Under the pieces are notes generated by a model that saw only the letters and a program-made list of their open reading frames with translations, ran no database searches and had not been told where the DNA came from. Shown here in pieces: positions 13,718 to 20,110 of a stretch of 25,951 bases of DNA. The translations under genes were made by a program, and so were the position numbers. This DNA comes from DASQFQ01 sp039934455 (GTDB lineage Bacteria > Actinomycetota > Thermoleophilia > Solirubrobacterales > Solirubrobacteraceae): NCBI GenBank assembly GCA_039934455.1, contig JBDTMF010000034.1:1-25951 (forward strand). Reading direction: 5' to 3'. The first letter of the stretch is position 1. Every line of letters starts with the position of its first letter.

Positions 13718-13765
13718 ATGGACACGGAGGCGACGTTCAACTCGCCGGTCGGCGACCTCGACTAG
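13718..13765 (+). CDS. Putative 15-aa leader ORF abutting the pyrimidine reductase gene
   Basis: ATG 13718 opens MDTEATFNSPVGDLD and stops with TAG at 13763-13765, directly followed by the ATG of the reductase (TAG-ATG). A TANNNT box 7 nt upstream makes leaderless translation of this short ORF plausible, and the reductase has no ribosome-binding site of its own. Ribosomes finishing the short ORF could restart on the reductase. It may instead be a relic of a longer lost gene. Confidence 0.3.
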   Translation: MDTEATFNSPVGDLD

Positions 13766-14455
13766 ATGGAGGTCTTTCGCCGCCTGCTCCCGGGCCCGCT
13801 CGAGGAGCGCTTCAGCGCCGCCGACCTCGCTGCGGCGGTGCCCGCCGAGCCGCCCGCCGGCCGGCCGTTCGTGCTCGTGAACATGATCGCCACCGTCGAC
13901 GGCCGCGCGACGATCGAGGGGCGCGCGGCGCCGATCGCGAACCGTGCCGACTACGAGCTCTTCCACGCCCTGCGCGAGCGCGTCGACGCGGTGATGGTGG
14001 GCGCGGAGACGCTGCGGGTGGAGGGCTACGGGCCGATGGCGCAGCTCGCCGTCGTGGTCTCGCGCTCGGTCGAGCTGCCGGTCGACCGGGGGCTGCTCGC
14101 CGCCGAGGGCAACCGCGTCGTGATCGTCACGCCGTCGCCCGACCGCGAGCTGCCGCCCTGCGCCGCCGCCGTCGGCTACCTCCGCGAGGCCGACCTGTCC
14201 GTCGCGCTGCGGCGGCTGCGCGAGCAGCACGGCGTCGAGTCGATCGACTGCGAGGGTGGCCCGGGGCTCAACGCGACGCTGGTGCCGTCCGGCCTCGTCG
14301 ACGAGCTGCATCTCGTGATCGCGCCGAAGCTCGCGGGCGGGCGCGACCCGCTGACGATCCTGAGCGGCGACGCGCGCGACCCGCCGGTCGATCTCTCGTT
14401 GCTGTCGCTGCACGAGTCGGGCGACTACCTGTTCGCCCGCTACGGCCTGGGCTGA
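13766..14455 (+). CDS. Pyrimidine reductase family protein (RibD C-terminal domain)
   Basis: The protein has 229 aa. It is a stand-alone RibD_C/dihydrofolate-reductase-like fold: FVLVNMIATVDGRAT (NADPH and substrate strand), DAVMVGAETLRVEGYGP, CEGGPGLNATLV and DELHLVIAPKLAGG are all family signatures. Such proteins reduce 5-amino-6-ribosylamino-pyrimidinedione phosphate in riboflavin synthesis, or act as uncharacterised NADPH reductases. No other riboflavin genes are present, so the pathway is not certain. The stretch after EGYGP is a little shorter than in typical relatives. Its 3' end overlaps the convergent RidA-like gene by 16 nt. Confidence 0.88.
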   Translation: MEVFRRLLPGPLEERFSAADLAAAVPAEPPAGRPFVLVNMIATVDGRATIEGRAAPIANRADYELFHALRERVDAVMVGAETLRVEGYGPMAQLAVVVSRSVELPVDRGLLAAEGNRVVIVTPSPDRELPPCAAAVGYLREADLSVALRRLREQHGVESIDCEGGPGLNATLVPSGLVDELHLVIAPKLAGGRDPLTILSGDARDPPVDLSLLSLHESGDYLFARYGLG

Positions 14456-14832
14456 GCGACCGCCTCGACCTCGACCTCGACGCGCCAGCGCGGGTCGAGC
14501 AGCCCCGCGACGACGACCATCGTCGCCGCCGGCCGCACCGCCTCGAAGTAGGCGTTGTGCGCGCGGCCCACCGCCTCCCAGTCGTCCGCGTCGAGCAGGT
14601 ACATGCGCGTCCGCACGACGTCGCGCAGCGACGCGCCGAGGTCGGTGAGCGCGGCGCCGGCGATCTTGAAGCAGCGCATCGTCTGGGCGAAGACGTCGGG
14701 GTCGCAGGAGCCGTCGGGCCACACCGGCCCGGTCCCCGAGACGAGCACGCGGTCGTCGACCCGGATCGCGCGCGAGAAGCCGATCGGGCCCTCGAACGGG
14801 GAGTCCGACGTGGCCCGCTGCCGCTCAGCCAT
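14440..14832 (-). CDS. RidA/YjgF-family protein lacking the canonical catalytic arginine
   Basis: The protein has 130 aa. GFSRAIRVDDRVLVSGTGPV, FAQTMRCFKIAGAALTDLGASLRDVVRTRMYL and the C-terminal VEVEVEAVA are characteristic of the Rid family of trimeric proteins. In RidA proper a PAR(S/T) motif carries the Arg that binds the imine carboxylate. Here the aligned block is RPAATMVVV, so that Arg is replaced by Ala, with R100 just before it. It therefore probably belongs to one of the Rid subfamilies without 2-iminoacid deaminase activity. Its ATG lies inside the 3' end of the aldehyde dehydrogenase remnant (8-nt overlap), so it is the last gene of a coupled four-gene operon. Confidence 0.88.
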   Translation of the reverse strand: MAERQRATSDSPFEGPIGFSRAIRVDDRVLVSGTGPVWPDGSCDPDVFAQTMRCFKIAGAALTDLGASLRDVVRTRMYLLDADDWEAVGRAHNAYFEAVRPAATMVVVAGLLDPRWRVEVEVEAVAQPRP

Positions 14833-15229
14833 AGGGGTACCACCAGTCCTTGCGCTCGAGCTCGGACTCGATGTGGACGTGCTTGGTCTCCTGGAACGCC
14901 TCGAGACCCTCCTGGCCGAGCTCGCGGCCGAGCCCCGACTGCTTGAAGCCGCCGAACGGGCCCGCGTCATTGTCGGGCAGCGGGTCGTTGAACCACACCG
15001 ACGTCTTCGCGCGGATCCGCGTCGCGACCTCGTGCAGCCGCTCCGCCCGCTCGCCGGACGGCATCGCGGCCCAGCCCCGCGCGGCCGCGCGGGCGGCGCC
15101 GATCGCCGGGTCGACCTGCTCCTCTGACGGCAGCGCGACGGTGGCGAAGACCTCGCCGCGCGCGGGCTCCTCGACCTCGAGCGCGCGTCCCGCGCCCTCC
15201 ACCAGCTCGCCGCCGATCAGCAGCGTCAT
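14825..15229 (-). pseudogene. Aldehyde dehydrogenase with large internal in-frame deletion
   Basis: The product is 134 aa, against about 480 in the family. Residues 1-74 are a normal ALDH N terminus (MTLLIGGELVEGAGRALEVE, EVFATVALPSEEQVDPAI, RGWAAMPSGERAERL). They run directly into KTSVWFNDPLPDND and GGFKQSGLGRELGQEGLEAF, which belong to the extreme C terminus. The junction is near 15007. Everything between, about 345 residues including the NAD-binding domain, the catalytic Glu and the nucleophile Cys, is missing, so it cannot be a dehydrogenase. The reading frame is intact across the junction, and overlaps on both sides (ATGA with the hydrolase upstream, 8 nt with RidA downstream) keep the operon coupled. 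It may persist only as a spacer, or as a small protein. Confidence 0.85.
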
Positions 15230-16548
15230 CGTGTGCGCCGCAGGAACGGGATGACGGTCTTCAGGAACGTGCTGCGCGCCGGCGCCGACGTCAGCGGGTC
15301 GAGGTGGCTGTTGGTGCGTGAGGCGTCGACGAGCTTCGCGCGCCGGGCCGGGATCCTCGACGACGCGATCAGCCGCCGCGCGCCGCGCAGCACGCGCCCG
15401 CCGGTGAGGTCGGTCTGGAGCGCGTAGAGCGGCAGGTCGATCGAGCGGCGGTGGAACTCGCGCAACCCCAGCAGCTTCGTGACCGCGTTGCGCGCGAGCC
15501 CGCTCGCGCCGTCGACGTCGAGGCTCAGCCGGGTCGGGAAGTACCACTCGGTCGCGTCCACGGGCGAACGCCCGAACAGCCGCGCGACGCGCTGGATGGG
15601 GGAGACCTCGCCGTCCTGCCACGGCCGCGGGTCGCCGGTCGTCGCGAGGCGCCCGGCGCGCACCTGGATCAGCGCGAGCGCGGCGGGCGAGGTGGTGTGG
15701 TCGAACGCGTAGCCGAGGCCCGCCTCGTTCGTGACCGGGACCGGCGGGCGCAGCGACGCCGGCAGCAGCGGGAAGTCGGTGAGCGTCGCGCGCGCGTCCG
15801 GGCGCAGCCGTGCGTACATCCCGGCCGTGGCGCTCAGCACACCCGCCGCCCACGGCACCTGCACGCCGAGCAGGTCGAGGAACGGGTCGGCGGTCTGCAG
15901 CGCCGCGAGGCGCTGCCGCACGCCCGCGAGCTGCGGTGACGTGAAGCTGCCGAGCAGGCCGCCGTCGATCAGCACGAGGCCGGAGAGGTCGCGGTGGCCG
16001 GCGCGGCCGCCGAAGTCCCACGCCGCGTAGGCGACCGCCATCGACGCGCCGAGCGAGTGCCCGCCGAGGATCACCCGGCGGCCGCCGCGGCGCGCGCGCC
16101 TGACCACCTGACGGAGGTCCTCGAGCGCGAGCTTCAGCCCCCAGTCGCGCACGTAGGGCACCGAGGCGCCGTCGACGGGCGCGAACGTCCTCCCGCCGAC
16201 CGGCTCGCCGCGCAGGTAGTAGCCGAAGGCCCGGTCCGGGTCGCCGGTGGCGAAGCCCGTGTGGTCCTCCAACGCCTGCGAGCGGCGGTCGTACGCCCAC
16301 ACCTGCAGGCCCTTGACGCGGCGGGCGATCTCCGGGCCGACGAGCGAGAAGTCGCCGGCGCCGCCCTGGGTCCCGGGCACGAGGATCAGCACGCGCTTGG
16401 CCGAGGCGGGACCGAAGCGCTCGTAGCTCACGCTCCCGTAGCGCGCCGGCCCGGGGCCGGCCGCGCCCTTGACCGCGACGACCGGGCCCGCGGCCGCGGA
16501 GGCCGGGAACAGGCCGAGGCCGAGCAGCGCGAGCAGGACGCGCTTCAC
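15226..16548 (-). CDS. Exported alpha/beta hydrolase
   Basis: The protein has 440 aa from GTG 16548, which overlaps the DedA stop (GTGA). A signal peptide is clear (VLLALLGLGLFPASAAAG). The hydrolase fold shows KRVLILVPGTQGG (oxyanion strand), the Ser elbow in VILGGHSLGASMAVAYA, and DLSGLVLIDGG after it. The later sequence (ATEWYFPTRLSLDVDGA, LPLYALQTDLTGG, NSHLDPL) may hold the catalytic acid and the His, the latter in SHLDPL. The family is broad (lipase/esterase/haloperoxidase-like) and the substrate cannot be assigned. It is the second gene of the DedA operon. Its TGA overlaps the ATG of the aldehyde dehydrogenase remnant. Confidence 0.87.
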   Translation of the reverse strand: MKRVLLALLGLGLFPASAAAGPVVAVKGAAGPGPARYGSVSYERFGPASAKRVLILVPGTQGGAGDFSLVGPEIARRVKGLQVWAYDRRSQALEDHTGFATGDPDRAFGYYLRGEPVGGRTFAPVDGASVPYVRDWGLKLALEDLRQVVRRARRGGRRVILGGHSLGASMAVAYAAWDFGGRAGHRDLSGLVLIDGGLLGSFTSPQLAGVRQRLAALQTADPFLDLLGVQVPWAAGVLSATAGMYARLRPDARATLTDFPLLPASLRPPVPVTNEAGLGYAFDHTTSPAALALIQVRAGRLATTGDPRPWQDGEVSPIQRVARLFGRSPVDATEWYFPTRLSLDVDGASGLARNAVTKLLGLREFHRRSIDLPLYALQTDLTGGRVLRGARRLIASSRIPARRAKLVDASRTNSHLDPLTSAPARSTFLKTVIPFLRRTR

Positions 16549-17150
16549 GAGCCGGCACCGGACGGCTTGCGGCGCGAGCGCCGCCGCCGCCAGACGACGA
16601 AGACGATCACCGCCACTACCGCCACTCCCGCCGCGGCCGGGCCGGCGACCTTGAAGATCCTTTCGGCCACGTCGCCGAGCGCGTAGACCGCGAACCCGGT
16701 CGCGCTCGCCCACACGATGCCGCCGAGCGCGTTCCAGAACAGGAACGTCGGCCAGCTCATCTTGTTCATTCCCGCCAGCCACGCCGAGGCGATCCGCAGG
16801 CCGGCCACCCAGCGGCCGAGGAACACCGCCTTCGGCCCATGCTTGGCGAAGAACGGCTCGCCCTGCTCGAGCACCTTCAGCCGATGCTCGTGGAACGGGC
16901 CCGGGCGCTCGAACAGCTTGCGGCCGCCGTGGCGCCCGATCGCGAAGCCGACGTTGTCGCCGAGGATCGCCGCGGCGGAGGCGACGATGACGAGCGGCAC
17001 GATCTCGAGCTGCCCGTCGTGGGCGAGCAGCGCGGCGGCGATCAGCGCGGTCTCGCCCGGCACCGGGATGCCCATCGTCTCGACCGCGATCAGGGCGAAG
17101 ACCGCGGCGTAGCCGAGATTCGGAGGGATGTCGATGATCGCGGCGAGCAA
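16545..17150 (-). CDS. DedA-family membrane protein
   Basis: The protein has 201 aa starting at TTG 17150. An in-frame TAG 12 nt upstream leaves no earlier start. Motifs are the family ones: ETMGIPVPGETALIAAALLA, ILGDNVGFAIGRHGGRKL, FFAKHGPKAVFLGRWVAGLR, then ASAWLAGMNKMSWPTFLFWN and a C-terminal membrane helix followed by a basic tail (RRRRSRRK). DedA/VTT proteins are undecaprenyl-phosphate or phospholipid flippases linked to proton-motive force and envelope integrity. The usual Pro in G-R-x-x-P-x-x-R is Ala here (GRWVAGLR). First gene of a four-gene overlapping operon. The TTG is 9 nt after a TAGCGT box, so the mRNA is nearly leaderless. Confidence 0.91.
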   Translation of the reverse strand: MLAAIIDIPPNLGYAAVFALIAVETMGIPVPGETALIAAALLAHDGQLEIVPLVIVASAAAILGDNVGFAIGRHGGRKLFERPGPFHEHRLKVLEQGEPFFAKHGPKAVFLGRWVAGLRIASAWLAGMNKMSWPTFLFWNALGGIVWASATGFAVYALGDVAERIFKVAGPAAAGVAVVAVIVFVVWRRRRSRRKPSGAGS

Positions 17151-17159
17151 GCCCGCCTG

Positions 17160-17165
17160 ACGCTA
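17160..17165 (-). promoter_or_regulatory. -10 box TAGCGT of the DedA operon
   Basis: On the minus strand TAGCGT (17165-17160) is followed by 9 nt and the TTG start of the DedA gene. Both the hexamer and the 9-nt spacing are identical to those before the amine oxidase gene (TAGCGT at 9724-9719, ATG 9709). This repetition supports it as a real promoter element. Confidence 0.5.
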
Positions 17166-17195
17166 CCCGGACTGGCCCGGGATCGCGACTCCGTG

Positions 17196-17205
17196 CTCGT
17201 ACGAG
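17196..17205. promoter_or_regulatory. 10-bp palindrome in DedA / diguanylate cyclase divergent region
   Basis: CTCGTACGAG is a perfect 10-bp palindrome lying 31 bp upstream (minus strand) of the TAGCGT box of the DedA operon. It is a candidate operator. Its core TCGTA/TACGA half-sites recall the TCGTA-G-TACGA site at 1428-1438, with different spacing. Confidence 0.3.
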
Positions 17206-17216
17206 TGATGGGCCGA

Positions 17217-17248
17217 TCCGGCGGCGCCCCCCGCGGGGCGCCGCCGGA
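17217..17248. other. Perfect 14-bp GC-rich inverted repeat
   Basis: TCCGGCGGCGCCCC (17217-17230) and GGGGCGCCGCCGGA (17235-17248) are exact reverse complements separated by CCGC. The repeat sits between two divergent genes, so it does not end either of them, and it has no U-tract. It lies just upstream of the promoter of the diguanylate cyclase gene. It may be a topological or REP-like element, a barrier between divergent promoters, or a relic. Confidence 0.5.
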
Positions 17249-17268
17249 CCGGGGCGGCGCAATACCGC

Positions 17269-17274
17269 TACAAC
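17269..17274 (+). promoter_or_regulatory. -10 box TACAAC, leaderless start of diguanylate cyclase gene
   Basis: TACAAC ends 6 nt before the ATG at 17281. Transcription normally begins about 7 nt after a -10 box, so the ATG would be the first or nearly the first codon of the mRNA. There is no ribosome-binding site, which agrees with leaderless translation, common in actinobacteria. Confidence 0.45.
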
Positions 17275-17280
17275 TCACCC

Positions 17281-18843
17281 ATGGATGCCGAGCCAGCGCG
17301 CGTCGAGGCACGGCTGGAGGCCTTCCGCCTGATCGAGGCGGTGCAGACGGAGGACGCGCCGTCGCCCGAGGAGCTCGAGCGCCGGGTCGGGCTCGCCGAT
17401 GCGCAGGACTGGCCCGAGGTGGTGCACGTGCTGCTCTACGCGGGGGCGGTGCGTGCGGCGATGGCCGGCAACGAGCACTCGGGCCCGGCCGGCGAGCGCC
17501 TGCTCGAGCGCTGCAAGCTCGACGGGACGCCCGCGATGGGGGCGACGGCGCTGGCGTTCCACGCCTCCGCCCTGCTGGCCGTCGACCGCATCGACGCGAG
17601 CGACGACGCGATGGCCCGCGCGGTGACGCTGCTCGACGGGATCGACGGCCCGGCGATGGAGCTCGTCACCGCGCTCGTCCAGTGCGCGCTCGTCTACCAG
17701 CGCCGCCGGCTCTGGGAGCTGTGCGAGGAGGTGCTGGACCGGGCGGCCGCGCTCCTGCCCGAGTGCGAGGTGCCGATGCTCGAGCCCGTCGTCCTGCACA
17801 ACCTCGTCGAGATCGAGCTCGAGTGGGCGAGCGCCCTTCGCGAGCTCGGCGAGGTCGAGGCGTCGCGCGAGCGGGCCGAGCGCGGGCTCGAGGCCGCGCG
17901 CCGGCTGGACGAGGTCCCGATGCCGGAGCTGTGGCGCGCCTACGGCCGGTCGATGGGCCTGGTCCTGGGGGCACTCACGGGGACCGGGCGGCACTGGGGC
18001 CCGGCCGCGCGGGCGGAGCTGCTGACGCGGCTGCAGGCCGGCGGCGAGCCGTACTTCACCGGCTTCGTCGGCCTCTCGGCGGCCCTGCCGGCGCTCGACC
18101 AGGGCCGGCCCGCCGACGCGGCGCGCGAGGCCGCCGTGGCGCTCGAGAGCTTCACCGGCGGCAACGCCACCTCGGGCCACCTCCTGGCGCTGCGGATCGC
18201 CGCCGAGGCGGAGGCGGCGGCGGACCCCTCCGGCCGGCGGGCCGCGCTGGACTACGCCGAGCACGTCGCCCGCCTGCGCTGGCATGACCGGCTGACGCTG
18301 CTCGGCTCCGTCCGCACGCGGCTGCAGGCCGAGCGCATGCGGGCCGACCGCGACGCGCTGGTGCGCGACGCGCTGATCGACGAGCTGACCGGGCTGGCCA
18401 ACCGCCGTGGCTACGCGCGCTACCTGGCGGCCCGCCGGGAGCTCGGCACGCGGCGCCCGCTGGCGATGCTGACCGTCGACCTCGACCGCTTCAAGCTCGT
18501 CAACGACGTGCACGGCCACCCGTGTGGCGACGACGTCCTGCACAGCGTCGGCGGCATCCTCGCCGGGCACGTCCGCACCACCGATCTCGCGGTCCGGGTC
18601 GGCGGCGACGAGTTCCTCGTCGTGCTCGAAGGGGCCACGGAGCCGGTCGCCCGGGATCGGGCCGAGCGGATCGCGCAGTCGATCCGGGCGGAGCGCTGGC
18701 CCGAGGTCGACCCCGACCTCCGCGTGACCGCGAGTGTCGGCGTCGCGGCCGACGCGGGGGAGGACCCGGAGGCGCTGGCCGAGGCCGCCGATGCGGCGCT
18801 GTACCGCGCGAAGGAGGCGGGCGGAGACCGGGCCTCGGCCTGA
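17281..18843 (+). CDS. Diguanylate cyclase (GGDEF) with N-terminal TPR-like sensor region
   Basis: The protein has 520 aa. Residues 1-350 are alpha-helical with repeated helix pairs rich in Ala/Leu/Glu (LLERCKLDGTPAMGATALAF, VLDRAAALLPECEVPMLEPV, ERAERGLEAARRLDEV), resembling degenerate tetratricopeptide repeats. No membrane segment is visible, so it is cytoplasmic. Residues about 360-515 are the GGDEF domain: DELTGLANRRGYARYL, MLTVDLDRFKLVNDVHGHP, and active-site VGGDEF with GGDEF at 441-445. RTTD at 432-435, five residues before it, is the RxxD inhibitory site for c-di-GMP. It should synthesise c-di-GMP with product inhibition. It ends 36 nt before the Rrf2 gene. Confidence 0.92.
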   Translation: MDAEPARVEARLEAFRLIEAVQTEDAPSPEELERRVGLADAQDWPEVVHVLLYAGAVRAAMAGNEHSGPAGERLLERCKLDGTPAMGATALAFHASALLAVDRIDASDDAMARAVTLLDGIDGPAMELVTALVQCALVYQRRRLWELCEEVLDRAAALLPECEVPMLEPVVLHNLVEIELEWASALRELGEVEASRERAERGLEAARRLDEVPMPELWRAYGRSMGLVLGALTGTGRHWGPAARAELLTRLQAGGEPYFTGFVGLSAALPALDQGRPADAAREAAVALESFTGGNATSGHLLALRIAAEAEAAADPSGRRAALDYAEHVARLRWHDRLTLLGSVRTRLQAERMRADRDALVRDALIDELTGLANRRGYARYLAARRELGTRRPLAMLTVDLDRFKLVNDVHGHPCGDDVLHSVGGILAGHVRTTDLAVRVGGDEFLVVLEGATEPVARDRAERIAQSIRAERWPEVDPDLRVTASVGVAADAGEDPEALAEAADAALYRAKEAGGDRASA

Positions 18844-18850
18844 AGGCAAC

Positions 18851-18870
18851 TCCGACCGCGCTGGTAGGAT
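18851..18870 (+). promoter_or_regulatory. IscR-like operator overlapping the -10 box of the Rrf2-sufCSU operon
   Basis: The inverted repeat TCCGAC (18851-18856), N7, GTAGGA (18864-18869) overlaps the -10 box TAGGAT (18865-18870), which lies 9 nt before the ATG of the Rrf2 gene. The half-site spacing equals that of the E. coli IscR type-1 core (YYGAC-N7-GTCRR), and almost the same 19-mer occurs at 24921-24939 before the Rieske-sufB genes. Binding here would block RNA polymerase, so autorepression is predicted. Confidence 0.65.
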
Positions 18871-18879
18871 TAGCGCCCG

Positions 18880-19335
18880 ATGATCTTCACGACCAAGGCG
18901 GAGTACGGGGTCCGGCTGCTGATCCAGCTGGGGCTGATCGGCCGGTCCGGCCCGGTGTCGCTCAAGGCGGTCGCGGCGGAGGAGAACCTGCCGCTCGCCT
19001 ACCTCGAGCGCATCGCCGCGCTGCTCAAGAAGGCCGACCTCGTCGCGGCCACGCGCGGGGCCCACGGCGGCTACGTGCTCGCCCGCCCCGCGGAGGACAT
19101 CACGATGGATCAGGTGGTGCTCGCGCTGGAAGGCGCGATCGCCCCGATGGAGTGCTTCACGGAGGGCAAGGAGGGGTCGCGCGTGTCCTGCTCGCACGGC
19201 ACCGACGAGACCCACTGCGCCACCAAGCTGATGTGGACGCGCGTGCAGATGGGGGTCATCCGCTCCCTGCAGCGCACCACGCTGGCCGAGCTCGTCGAGT
19301 TCGCCCAGTCCGACCGACCGCTTTCGCTGACTTAG
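18880..19335 (+). CDS. Rrf2-family Fe-S responsive regulator (IscR-like)
   Basis: The protein has 151 aa. The winged helix-turn-helix is typical of Rrf2: MIFTTKAEYGVRLLIQLG, PVSLKAVAAEENLPLAYLER, LLKKADLVAATRGAHGGYVL. The cluster-binding loop has three cysteines, C92, C104 and C113, with a nearby His112, and ends with KLMW like IscR (C92/C98/C104 in E. coli, tighter spacing there). It probably senses [2Fe-2S] status and represses the SUF genes when clusters are sufficient. It is the first gene of the operon with sufC, sufS and sufU, 7 nt before sufC, and its own promoter carries the candidate operator. It differs from the ArsR-like SufR found in many other actinobacteria. Confidence 0.92.
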   Translation: MIFTTKAEYGVRLLIQLGLIGRSGPVSLKAVAAEENLPLAYLERIAALLKKADLVAATRGAHGGYVLARPAEDITMDQVVLALEGAIAPMECFTEGKEGSRVSCSHGTDETHCATKLMWTRVQMGVIRSLQRTTLAELVEFAQSDRPLSLT

Positions 19336-19342
19336 GGAGACC

Positions 19343-20110
19343 ATGGCTGACCTCGAGATCCGCAACCTGCACGTGAGCGCAGGGGAGAAGTCCATCCTGC
19401 GCGGCGTGGACCTGCACGTCCGCTCGGGCGAGTTCCACGCCCTCATGGGGCCCAATGGCTCCGGCAAGTCGACCCTGGCCAACGCGATCATGGGCCACCC
19501 GAACCTCGACGTGACCGAGGGCCAGATCCTCTTCGACGGCGAGGACATCACGGAGGCCGATCCCGACGTGCGCGCGGTCGCCGGGTTGTTCATGGCGTTC
19601 CAGTACCCCGTCGCGATCCCGGGCGTGACGACCACGAAGTACCTGCGCATGGTCATCAACGCGCACCGCGCCGCCCGCGGCGAGCAGCCGATCCCGCTGA
19701 AGGAGTTCCGCCAGACGGTCGAGGCCGCGATGGAGCTCACGAACGTCCCGAAGGAGTTCTCGAGCCGCTACATCAACGACGGCTTCTCCGGCGGCGAGAA
19801 GAAGCGCATGGAGATCCTCCAGATGGCGCTCCAGAAGCCCAAGCTGGCCGTGCTCGACGAGACCGACTCCGGGCTCGACATCGACGCGCTCAACACCGTC
19901 GCCACCGGCGTCAACACGATCGCCCAGGGCAGCGACATGGGCGTGCTGATCATCACCCACTACCAGCGCATCCTGCACATGGTCATCCCGCAGTTCGTCC
20001 ACATCATGTTCGACGGGCGGATCGTCAAGCAGGGCGGCCCGGAACTGGTCACCGAGCTCGAGAAGCACGGCTACGGCTGGATCCGCGACGAGGTCGCCGC
20101 CTCGGCATGA
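19343..20110 (+). CDS. sufC: Fe-S cluster assembly ATPase SufC
   Basis: The protein has 255 aa with AGGGAGA before the ATG. Walker A is GPNGSGKST (36-44), the Q-loop region is FMAFQYPVAIPGV (typical of SufC), the signature motif is FSGGEKKRMEILQMAL, and Walker B with the following D-loop is LAVLDETDSGLDIDAL. The H-loop is IITHYQRI. SufC is the ATPase of the SufBC2D scaffold that builds Fe-S clusters in the cytoplasm. The usual actinobacterial order sufR-B-D-C-S-U is broken here: sufB lies about 5 kb downstream and sufD is not in the window. ATGA overlap with sufS shows tight coupling. Confidence 0.97.
   Translation: MADLEIRNLHVSAGEKSILRGVDLHVRSGEFHALMGPNGSGKSTLANAIMGHPNLDVTEGQILFDGEDITEADPDVRAVAGLFMAFQYPVAIPGVTTTKYLRMVINAHRAARGEQPIPLKEFRQTVEAAMELTNVPKEFSSRYINDGFSGGEKKRMEILQMALQKPKLAVLDETDSGLDIDALNTVATGVNTIAQGSDMGVLIITHYQRILHMVIPQFVHIMFDGRIVKQGGPELVTELEKHGYGWIRDEVAASA

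Noticed and set aside
14825..15229. A functional small aldehyde dehydrogenase
   Set aside because: The NAD-binding fold, the catalytic Glu and the Cys nucleophile are all absent, so catalysis is impossible.
17217..17248. Strong hairpin as terminator of the DedA operon
   Set aside because: It lies upstream of DedA, between divergent genes, and lacks a U-tract, so it cannot terminate either gene.
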